Shown here: piece by piece, positions 1 to 5,705 of the stretch
How positions within the stretch are numbered: the stretch's first letter is position 1
Layout: each line of letters begins with the position of its first letter
Source of the DNA: an uncultured Prevotella sp.
GTDB lineage: Bacteria; Bacteroidota; Bacteroidia; Bacteroidales; Bacteroidaceae
Assembly: GCA_937906765.1 (NCBI GenBank)
Contig: CALCUV010000145.1
Coordinates: forward strand, 1-6,732
Length of the DNA: 6,732 nt
Reading direction: 5' to 3'
Translations under genes and position numbers: made by a program
Notes under the pieces: generated by a model
Seen by the model: only the letters and a program-made list of their open reading frames with translations
The model's database searches: none
What the model was told of the DNA's origin: nothing

Positions 1-1
1 A

Positions 2-319
2 CAGCGTTGCCTGGTACCGACAGGCCTTTATATAGCTTTGCCGAAGGGCTTTGAAGCACAAATACGTCCGCGTAGCGGATTGGCCATCAAAAAAGGTATC
101 GGGGTGCTGAACTCACCGGGTACTATTGATGCGGATTATCGAGGAGAGGTTTGTGTGATTTTAATCAATCTGTCTGCCGAGCCGTTTGAGATACAGGATG
201 GCGAACGTATTGCTCAAATGGTGGTAGCCCGTCACGAAACGGTTACTTGGGAGGCTGTTGAAGACCTTGATGAAACGGAGCGTGGCGCAGGTGGTTTTGG
301 TCATACGGGTAAGCAGTAA
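2..319 (+). CDS. dut: dUTPase (deoxyuridine 5'-triphosphate nucleotidohydrolase), 5' end cut by window
   Basis: This enzyme hydrolyses dUTP to dUMP and pyrophosphate in the cytoplasm, which keeps uracil out of DNA and supplies dUMP for thymidylate synthesis. The reading frame is open from base 2, with no start codon that fits the family, so the gene begins upstream of the window. The visible 105 residues carry four of the five motifs of trimeric dUTPases: PRSGLA (motif II, residues 23-28 of the visible part), [16 protein letters not shown] (motif III, which includes the catalytic Asp), GERIAQMV (motif IV) and the C-terminal Gly-rich [10 protein letters not shown] (motif V), which closes over the nucleotide. 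Motif I lies upstream and is missing here. The frame stays intact to the TAA, so this is a truncation by the window and not a pseudogene. Its end leaves 114 bp before the TPR gene on the same strand. The family assignment is firm. Confidence 0.96.
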   Translation, partial: QRCLVPTGLYIALPKGFEAQIRPRSGLAIKKGIGVLNSPGTIDADYRGEVCVILINLSAEPFEIQDGERIAQMVVARHETVTWEAVEDLDETERGAGGFGHTGKQ

Positions 320-340
320 TGCAGTCTTTGACGCCATCTA

Positions 341-390
341 AACAGGAATACAAAGGGCGAACGAAATGTCTCACCTAATGTCTTCCTGTT
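341..390 (+). other. inverted repeat between dut and the TPR gene
   Basis: Perfect 8-bp arms AACAGGAA (341-348) and TTCCTGTT (383-390) are separated by a 34-nt spacer. The spacer also contains AATGTCT twice (365-371 and 377-383), 12 bp apart. No T-run follows the second arm directly, so an intrinsic terminator is not supported. It could be a loose mRNA stem or a protein-binding dyad in the leader of the TPR gene, or it could be chance, because the arms are short and far apart. Confidence 0.25.
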
Positions 391-419
391 GATAAAACAG
401 TTCGTTAAAAGTTTCTTTG
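389..419 (+). promoter_or_regulatory. weak candidate Bacteroidota-type promoter ahead of the TPR gene
   Basis: TTG (389-391) is followed, after 20 bp, by TTTCTTTG (412-419). The Bacteroidota consensus is a -33 TTTG/TTG and a -7 TAnnTTTG, so the second box misses the important A. Transcription would start close to position 425, leaving a leader of only about 10 nt before the ATG at 434. Read-through from dut is the simpler explanation, and I list this only as the best candidate in the gap. Confidence 0.15.
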
Positions 420-433
420 ATTCCGTTGTAAGT

Positions 434-2188
434 ATGAAATCTTTCTCCTTACGTCTTTTTCTCCCTCTCTTCTTGCTCTTGTTGGCGGTAGTGGGTTGCG
501 GAACGAGCAAAAAGTCTGCTCGTTCCCACGGCGAATTACCCCCTCGTCAACCCCTAACTACGGCAGAACAACTCCTGTTCAACGAACTTTTTCATGAATC
601 CTTGATTTGCTGGGAGCGTAAAGAGTATGATGCGAATAAGGAACTCTTAGAGCGTGCATTGACGGTGGATTCTACAGCCGCCGAAGCCTTATGGATGTTG
701 GGGAGAGTGCAATTCGTGAGCGCAACTTACGATGATTCCTTACAACGTGAGGAAGCGATAAGAAATGTGCGCAAAGCGGCATACTATTGTCCCAATGACG
801 TGGATATTCAGCAGGCGTTGGCGATTATGTTAGAGTCTGTGGGATATACAGAAGAGGCTTTGGCGTGTTACGAACGGGTTGTAGAAATAAATCCTCTCAA
901 ATCCCGCCAACTCATATTGGCAGAAAGTTATCTGCGTTCCGAAAAGTATCACGAGGCTCTGGGAGTTTACAATCGATTAGAGCGACAGGGCGGATTAACT
1001 GACGATGTGATTCAAGGGAAAGTGGTTGCCTATTCCGAATTGGGCGATTCGCTGCGCCTGTTCTCGTTCTTAGACACCCTCATTTGCGAACACCCTAACG
1101 AATATGAGTATCAGGTGGGTAAGGGTGCGTTTTATATGCAGAACTATAACCGACCTGACTTGGCGCTTGCCATCTTTAATGACGTCTTAAAGCAGTCTCC
1201 CACCAACGAACGTGCCCAATATGCGCTCTGGGATTACTATTTGAAGCATTCAGATTACGACCGCTTGTTCGAAACTACGAAAATGATCGTTTGCAACGAC
1301 CATATTGAGGAACCTGAACGTGCAGAGTTGCTTTCCAATTACTTTAGAGTTTGTGGCATGTTGGACAGCCTGCGTATTTATTCCGTCAGGGAATTTCTGG
1401 ATACGCTGACCTATTCTGAGAATGCCACTGGCGACATCTCCTCACTGCATACTTGGTTGCTCCATTCTCTGGGTGCGTCTCCCGATAGTATCATAACGGC
1501 AGTGCAGACCACCCTTATGCTGCAACCTGAAAACTCAAGTGTTCGCCGTCTGGGAGTCTATTATTCCATGAAGACTGAAGACACGGAAGGTTTGCTTCAG
1601 TTGAGCAAAGATGGTAGGTATTACGATCCCCAAACAATAGAATATTACATCTTAGGTGCTCGATTTGAATTGTGGGAAAACGGAGATACGGACGAGGCAC
1701 TCGCTATTTTGGAGAGTGGCACGCCTTATTATATGAAGAGTGAGGATGACACCCTCGCTTCGGATATTTACATTATGATGGGCGACCTTTATCACATGCA
1801 GGATAAGTTGGCTGAATGTTATGCCGCCTATGATAGTGCGTTGGCATTGGTGCCTGATAATGCTGGAGTGCTGAACAATTATGCTTACTTCCTTTCGCTT
1901 GAAAATCGCGACTTAGACAGGGCGCAGACCATGGCACATAAGGCCAACGAATTGGTGCCTAATAATGCCACTTACCTTGACACGTATGCGTGGGTGTTGT
2001 ATCAAGCAGGGCAATACACTCAGGCGCGTATTTATATCGACCGCGCGCTCGATGTAATGACTGAAGAGGAACAGTCCGCCACGTATTACCAGCACGCAGG
2101 TGACATCTATTGGAAACTGGGTGAGAAAACCAAGGCGCGCAAGTTTTGGAAACAGGCAGAAATGCTTCCTGCCCCTGAAGATGAATGA
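434..2188 (+). CDS. tetratricopeptide-repeat lipoprotein
   Basis: This is a predicted lipid-anchored periplasmic protein of 584 residues built almost entirely of TPR helical hairpins, a fold that usually scaffolds protein-protein contacts. The start is taken at ATG 434 because it gives a compact type II signal peptide: K2, R7, a Leu-rich core, then the lipobox VVGC with the lipidated Cys at residue 22. The in-frame TTG at 389 would put 15 extra polar and aromatic residues in front. Recognisable TPR units lie at about 52-85, 124-157, 158-190, 229-258, 443-476, 477-510, 513-546 and 550-580. The last four are the clearest, with the usual small residue, Tyr/Phe, Ala and Pro pattern. The middle (about 260-440) is helical but diverged. 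Only basic residues closely follow the Cys, so a Bacteroidota surface-export signal is not apparent. It sits between dut and the DUF4292 lipoprotein, which suggests envelope assembly work. No enzymatic motif is visible and the specific function is unknown. Confidence 0.9.
   Translation: MKSFSLRLFLPLFLLLLAVVGCGTSKKSARSHGELPPRQPLTTAEQLLFNELFHESLICWERKEYDANKELLERALTVDSTAAEALWMLGRVQFVSATYDDSLQREEAIRNVRKAAYYCPNDVDIQQALAIMLESVGYTEEALACYERVVEINPLKSRQLILAESYLRSEKYHEALGVYNRLERQGGLTDDVIQGKVVAYSELGDSLRLFSFLDTLICEHPNEYEYQVGKGAFYMQNYNRPDLALAIFNDVLKQSPTNERAQYALWDYYLKHSDYDRLFETTKMIVCNDHIEEPERAELLSNYFRVCGMLDSLRIYSVREFLDTLTYSENATGDISSLHTWLLHSLGASPDSIITAVQTTLMLQPENSSVRRLGVYYSMKTEDTEGLLQLSKDGRYYDPQTIEYYILGARFELWENGDTDEALAILESGTPYYMKSEDDTLASDIYIMMGDLYHMQDKLAECYAAYDSALALVPDNAGVLNNYAYFLSLENRDLDRAQTMAHKANELVPNNATYLDTYAWVLYQAGQYTQARIYIDRALDVMTEEEQSATYYQHAGDIYWKLGEKTKARKFWKQAEMLPAPEDE
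500..526 (+). other. perfect 10-bp hairpin inside the start of the TPR gene
   Basis: GGAACGAGCA (500-509) and TGCTCGTTCC (517-526) pair perfectly around a 7-nt loop. The stem begins with the base directly after the lipobox Cys codon (497-499). Three further pairs (491-493 with 527-529) could form if 494-499 bulge out. It lies in coding sequence, codons 23-31. The pairing is seen directly, while any role such as a translational pause or transcript folding is inference. Confidence 0.5.
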
Positions 2189-2288
2189 TGCAGAAAAGCG
2201 CGAAAGGCAGTCTGCACAGCGCCAGTCACTGCGTTTCGCCCTTGCAACTCCCGCTCGGAAGCATCTAAATGCCGGTGGGGCAAAATAA
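2181..2288 (+). other. possible 35-codon small ORF overlapping the end of the TPR gene
   Basis: An ATG at 2181, in a different frame from the TPR gene and overlapping its last codons, opens a 35-codon frame ending at TAA 2286-2288, ten bases before the 2298-2330 hairpin. The product would be short and basic (MNDAEKRERQ start, several Arg and Lys) with no signal peptide or known motif. Frames of this length arise often by chance, and a strong hairpin lies within it. I consider it more likely non-coding. Confidence 0.12.
2200..2239 (+). other. strong hairpin just after the TPR gene
   Basis: GCGAAAGGCAGT (2200-2211) pairs with ACTGCGTTTCGC (2228-2239): twelve positions with a single G-G mismatch around a 16-nt loop. 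It starts 12 bases after the TPR stop codon. No T-run follows (CCTTGCAACT), so it is not a standard intrinsic terminator. It may protect the 3' end of the TPR message from exonucleases or belong to a larger structured RNA filling this gap. Confidence 0.4.
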
Positions 2289-2297
2289 AACCTCAAA

Positions 2298-2330
2298 TTC
2301 GGCGTCTTCTTAGAAACTTAAGGCGCCGAA
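2298..2330 (+). terminator. strong GC-rich hairpin, possible terminator or attenuator without a U-run
   Basis: TTCGGCGTCTT (2298-2308) pairs with AAGGCGCCGAA (2320-2330) over 11 bp, including one G-U pair, around an 11-nt loop. The bases after it are AGTCTCTAAG and not a T-run, so termination would be weak or factor-aided. Nearly the whole loop (2309-2318, with 2308) is complementary to 2331-2341 just downstream, which allows an alternative hairpin 2308-2341 of 10 pairs with one mismatch. The two folds cannot form together because they share bases and leave no linker. It stands between the TPR and DUF4292 genes, where it could separate or tune their expression. Confidence 0.4.
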
Positions 2331-2355
2331 AGTCTCTAAGAAAATCTCCAAAAAG

Positions 2356-2363
2356 TATTTTTG
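2356..2363 (+). promoter_or_regulatory. Bacteroidota -7 promoter box ahead of DUF4292
   Basis: TATTTTTG matches the TAnnTTTG consensus of the Bacteroidota primary sigma factor exactly. Transcription would start around 2367-2370, giving a leader of roughly 40 nt before ATG 2408. No convincing TTG-type -33 element is seen about 20 bp upstream. The same bases form part of an imperfect stem (2346-2354 with 2358-2368), so the match may be partly a by-product of the A-run/T-run. The support is moderate: an exact box in the right place but half a promoter. Confidence 0.4.
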
Positions 2364-2407
2364 TGGAGGCGATTTCAAATTCCTTTATTATTAAATCATT
2401 ACAAGTT

Positions 2408-3232
2408 ATGAAACAGACGCTATATTCCCTCCTCGTTTGCCTTTCTGTTGTGCTTCTGACGACTGGTTGTAAGTCGTCTTCAGCAGTCAGCAAGGAGTCT
2501 CCCTTGAGTTCTGTGGCTTATGTGAAGACTTTGGCCACGAAGAACGTACCTTCGCAAACTTTCTCAGCAAAGACAGATGTGGAACTCTCCTTGAAGGGCA
2601 AGAAGGTGAATGTCAATGGCAGTTTGAAGATGAAGCGTGACGCCTTGGTGCAACTTTCGTTCACGTTCCTCGGTTTTGAGGTGGGACGTATGGAATTTAC
2701 GCCCACCGAAGTCTTGCTTGTTGACCGCGCCAACAAGCGCTATGTGCGCGCTTCCTATGATGAAGTAGAGGTGTTGAAACAGGCAGGTCTTGATTTCTCT
2801 ACCCTTCAAGCGCTTTTCTGGAATGAAATCTTCGTTCCCGGACAAAAAGACGCTGCTGCGCATTATGCTGACTTTGATGTGAAGGTTGAGAATGGCGAAA
2901 CCATATTTACATTGACGGAAACGCCACTTGTCAATTATGAATTCCGAACCGAGACGGCACAGGCCACACTCACGCGCACTTCAATTATGCCTAAGAAGGG
3001 GAGTGGTAGTGCCTATTGTGCGTATGACAATTTTACGAAGGTTGATAACGTAAATATTCCCCAATTAGTCAGTTTCGGACTAGGTGGTAACTCTAATTTA
3101 GAGATGACCATCTCGCTCTCGCGCATCGATCTCCAAGGCGCTGCGCCCCAACCCACAACGCTTTCGTCGCGCTACTCTTCAATGGCCACGAAAGACGTAA
3201 TCTCATTGATTTCAAAACTTTTGGGTAACTAA
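2408..3232 (+). CDS. DUF4292-family lipoprotein, possibly LolB-like
   Basis: This is a predicted lipid-anchored envelope protein of 274 residues. ATG 2408 is chosen because it gives a clean signal peptide (K2, hydrophobic core, lipobox TTGC with Cys 21). The GTG at 2363 lies inside the promoter-like box and would add 15 residues before the signal. After a Ser-rich linker (22-35) come alternating strands: residues 50-84 (AKTDVELSLKG, then LKMKRDALVQLSF), a hydrophobic FLGFEVGRMEF segment at 87-97, and VLLVDRANKRYV at 102-113. The pattern fits DUF4292, a Bacteroidota family that I recall as related to the LolA/LolB lipoprotein-carrier fold. If so, it would bind acyl chains in a half-open beta-barrel, which is an inference. 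It is 23 bp upstream of the EnvC-like gene and probably co-transcribed with it. The family name is fairly sure, while the function is unproven. Confidence 0.88.
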   Translation: MKQTLYSLLVCLSVVLLTTGCKSSSAVSKESPLSSVAYVKTLATKNVPSQTFSAKTDVELSLKGKKVNVNGSLKMKRDALVQLSFTFLGFEVGRMEFTPTEVLLVDRANKRYVRASYDEVEVLKQAGLDFSTLQALFWNEIFVPGQKDAAAHYADFDVKVENGETIFTLTETPLVNYEFRTETAQATLTRTSIMPKKGSGSAYCAYDNFTKVDNVNIPQLVSFGLGGNSNLEMTISLSRIDLQGAAPQPTTLSSRYSSMATKDVISLISKLLGN

Positions 3233-3255
3233 TAACTCCCAATTCCCCACAAATA

Positions 3256-4506
3256 ATGAAGTATTTCCTGATTCTCTTCGCCTTTGTGTGCACCTGTGTC
3301 GGCATGTCGGCACAGGTAACTACGGCTGAAATTGAGAAACTTAAGAAAGAACAGAGTTCGCTTAAGTCGAAAATCGCGGAGAACGAAAAGTTGCTTCGCG
3401 CGGCTAAGAGTAACATCAATTCGCAACTCAACAGCGTGATGCTTATTGACGCTCAAGTCAAGGAGCAAAAGCTTTACGTGAGCAAGATAGAGAAAGAGGT
3501 GAAAGCCTTAAAGGCAGAAATCAAGTTGCTTGAGAAGGAATTGAGTGCCCTTTTGGCAGACTTGGCTCATTGTAAGGCGCAGTATCAAAAGGCTCTGCTC
3601 TACGTTCACCGAAATCGCATTACGCAGAGCAAGTGGTTCTTCGTGTTTGATGCCGAAGACTATCGCACGATGTATCGTCGCTTGCGCTACGTCACAGAAT
3701 ACTCCAAGTTTCAGCGCGCTCAGGGAAAGGTGATTCAAGAGAAAGAAGAAAAAGTGCGCAAGCAACAAGAGGTGGTGAATGCCAAAAAGAAAGAACAGGA
3801 AAAGTTACTTGCCGAAAGTCGCGCTCAGCAGAAGAAAATGGAAGAAAACCTTAAGCAGCGACAAGGGGTAGTTGAAAATCTGAAGAAAAAAGAAAAGCAA
3901 CTTTCAAAACAACTTTCTGACCAGCGCAAGAAAGCTTCGCAACTCAACAAGCGTATTGACCAACTCATTCAAAAGGAAATTGAGGAGGCAGAGCGTCGCA
4001 GAAAAGAGGCAGAGCGCCTGGCAAAACAAAAGAACAGTAAGTCAAAGAAGCAAGCTGAAAAGATGCGAAAGGATGTTGCTGTTAACCAACAACTTTCTAA
4101 TGACTTTGCTGCGAATAAGGGTAAGTTTGCCGCTCCCATAACCGGAAGTTACGTCATTTCTAATCGCTATGGTTCGTATAAGGTAGAAGGCCTCAGAAAT
4201 GTGAGTCTTGACAACAAGGGTATTAACCTTACCGGTCCTCGCGGTGCTAATGCTCGCACTGTTTTTAAGGGAGAGGTGACGGCGATTTTCAATCTTGGTG
4301 GTCTTTATAACGTGATTGTTTCTCACGGGAAGTATCTCACCGTTTATTGCAACCTTTCCAGGGTCATCGTTAAGCAAGGTCAAAAGGTTTCAACCAATCA
4401 AATTTTGGGCACAGTGGCAACCGATGATTCCGGAAACGCAACGCTGCAATTCCAAGTGCGACATGGCAAGAACACCCTTAATCCTGAACACTGGATAGCG
4501 AGATAA
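3256..4506 (+). CDS. EnvC-like murein hydrolase activator (coiled coil + degenerate LytM/M23 domain)
   Basis: This periplasmic protein of 416 residues is expected to switch on a cell-wall amidase at division, as EnvC does for AmiA and AmiB in E. coli. Residues 1-19 or 20 form a signal peptide cleaved near MSA-Q. Residues 22-118 and about 150-275 are Lys/Glu/Gln-rich coiled-coil helices joined by an aromatic hinge (KWFFVFDAEDYRTMYRRL, 126-143). The LytM fold spans about 290-416 and ends in LNPEHWIAR. Every expected active-site residue is replaced: the HxGxD motif reads NKGIN (N320, N324), the YxHL motif reads YCNL (N366), and HxH reads TLQ (T396, Q398). It therefore should not hydrolyse peptidoglycan itself, the same situation as in EnvC. 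The ATG at 3256 follows the DUF4292 stop by 23 bp, so an operon is likely. No ftsE, ftsX or amidase gene is in the window. It would often be auto-annotated as 'peptidase M23', which overstates its activity. Confidence 0.92.
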   Translation: MKYFLILFAFVCTCVGMSAQVTTAEIEKLKKEQSSLKSKIAENEKLLRAAKSNINSQLNSVMLIDAQVKEQKLYVSKIEKEVKALKAEIKLLEKELSALLADLAHCKAQYQKALLYVHRNRITQSKWFFVFDAEDYRTMYRRLRYVTEYSKFQRAQGKVIQEKEEKVRKQQEVVNAKKKEQEKLLAESRAQQKKMEENLKQRQGVVENLKKKEKQLSKQLSDQRKKASQLNKRIDQLIQKEIEEAERRRKEAERLAKQKNSKSKKQAEKMRKDVAVNQQLSNDFAANKGKFAAPITGSYVISNRYGSYKVEGLRNVSLDNKGINLTGPRGANARTVFKGEVTAIFNLGGLYNVIVSHGKYLTVYCNLSRVIVKQGQKVSTNQILGTVATDDSGNATLQFQVRHGKNTLNPEHWIAR

Positions 4507-4567
4507 AGTGGAAATAAAATTCTACATTCTGAACCTTATAACCCTTCTAATAACAACTGAAAAACGC

Positions 4568-5692
4568 ATGCTTCGCAAACTATTATACCCCGTATTCATC
4601 GCATGTTTGACACTTTCTTCATGCGCACATAAAAATGAAAATGAGGAATGGAGTCTGATGACTGACTCCCTTCGTTATGCCACGTTGCTTAACATTGCGC
4701 GTGCCGATAGTTTCGTGCTTGTCACGATAAACGACCCCTGGACGCAAGAGCAAGTATTACATCGCTACGTTCTTGTTCCTAAAGTGGCGCCAATGCCTAA
4801 GAATCATCCCGAGGGTACAGTCTTGCGCACGCCTCTCCGACGTGCGATTATGCATAATGCAGTTCATGCCGCTCTTGTTGAAGAGTTGGGATGCGCTACC
4901 TCAATTAAGGGCATTTGTGACGTAGAGTATGTGAAATCCCCCGGACTTTGTCAACTCTTGGAGAGTGGCACAATTTCGGATGCGGGTTCTAGTGTGATGT
5001 CTGACGTAGAGCGTTACATCGCTATGCGCACTGATGCCGTTTTTGCCTCACCCTTGGAGCAGAATACCTATGGCATTCTTGAGAAGGCGAGAATCCCCAT
5101 TGTGGAATGTGCGGATTATATGGAAACTTCGGCGCTTGGTCGTGCGGAATGGATACGCTTTTTCGGTCTTTTGTTTGATTGTGAAGATCGTGCGATGCAT
5201 ATTTTTGCCCAAGTGGAACGGGATTACATCGAACTCCAAGATGCTGTTCGTAAAGCCTCAAAGCGTCCCCGCCTTATGGTAGATATGCAGAGCAGTTCGG
5301 CATGGAATATGCCCGGAGGCAGAAGTTATCTCGGACAATTGTTTTCGGATGCTGGCGCGGATTATGTTTTGGCAGGGGATGACTCAAGCGGTAGTGTGTC
5401 ATTGAGTTTTGAACAGGCCTATCAGTATGCCGTAGATGCCGATATCTGGTTGATTAAGAATGCACGCACAGGTGGTTTGTCGTATGAGATACTCAAGCGC
5501 GAACAACCCTCAAGCACGAAGTTTGCACCCTGGAAGAAACGCACGGTTTACTTCTGCAATACGTTGGCAAACGATTACTATGAGCGCATTCCCTATCATC
5601 CTGAAATCCTGCTCCGAGAGTTGGCGCATATTTTCCATCCTGATTGTTTCACTGATTCTTTAACTTCTCCCTATTTCTTGCCTTTAAAGTAA
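4568..5692 (+). CDS. ABC importer substrate-binding lipoprotein, BtuF/FecB type (Peripla_BP_2)
   Basis: This lipoprotein is predicted to capture a metal chelate (iron siderophore, heme or cobalamin) in the periplasm and hand it to the permease encoded 13 bp downstream. ATG 4568 is preferred because MLRKLL opens a type II signal peptide with lipobox LSSC (Cys 19), giving 374 residues. The GTG at 4508 would bury that signal behind 20 residues. An acidic linker (HKNENEE) follows the Cys. Residues 30-80 form an N-terminal extension. The class III binding-protein core then shows LRRAIMHNAVHAALVEELG (90-108), the hinge-helix region with SPLEQNTYGILEKARIPIVE (161-180), ALGRAEWIRFFG (189-200), and GGRSYLGQLFSDAGADYVLAG (250-270). 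It ends with a Bacteroidota-like PWKKRTVYFCNT...YHPEILLRELAHIFHP section. The ligand cannot be read from the sequence. The family is firm and the substrate is unknown. Confidence 0.91.
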   Translation: MLRKLLYPVFIACLTLSSCAHKNENEEWSLMTDSLRYATLLNIARADSFVLVTINDPWTQEQVLHRYVLVPKVAPMPKNHPEGTVLRTPLRRAIMHNAVHAALVEELGCATSIKGICDVEYVKSPGLCQLLESGTISDAGSSVMSDVERYIAMRTDAVFASPLEQNTYGILEKARIPIVECADYMETSALGRAEWIRFFGLLFDCEDRAMHIFAQVERDYIELQDAVRKASKRPRLMVDMQSSSAWNMPGGRSYLGQLFSDAGADYVLAGDDSSGSVSLSFEQAYQYAVDADIWLIKNARTGGLSYEILKREQPSSTKFAPWKKRTVYFCNTLANDYYERIPYHPEILLRELAHIFHPDCFTDSLTSPYFLPLK

Positions 5693-5705
5693 GCATTCTT
5701 TCTTC

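Noticed and set aside
365..383. Direct repeat AATGTCT twice, 12 bp apart
   Set aside because: Only two 7-bp copies, too little to call a repeat array or operator pair on its own.
389..433. Upstream TTG start giving a 15-residue longer TPR protein
   Set aside because: It would place polar residues before a well-formed lipoprotein signal peptide that begins at ATG 434.
301..510. Minus-strand ORF across the dut-TPR gap
   Set aside because: Its product has no recognisable motif, it overlaps the dut end and the TPR signal-peptide region, and both neighbours are well-supported + strand genes.
1913..2296. Minus-strand 127-codon ORF over the end of the TPR gene and the following gap
   Set aside because: Most of it is a shadow of the TPR repeats, the product has low-complexity Arg/Phe character, and no family is recognised.
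2298..2341. H-type pseudoknot from the interleaved arms
   Set aside because: There is no linker between the 3' arms and the stems share base 2308, so both full stems cannot coexist; alternative folds are the better reading.
2363..2407. Upstream GTG start for the DUF4292 protein
   Set aside because: The GTG overlaps the promoter-like box and would displace the signal peptide; ATG 2408 gives the normal layout.
4508..4567. Upstream GTG start for the substrate-binding protein
   Set aside because: It adds 20 residues before the lipoprotein signal peptide; ATG 4568 has the MLRKLL n-region and lipobox at the expected distance.
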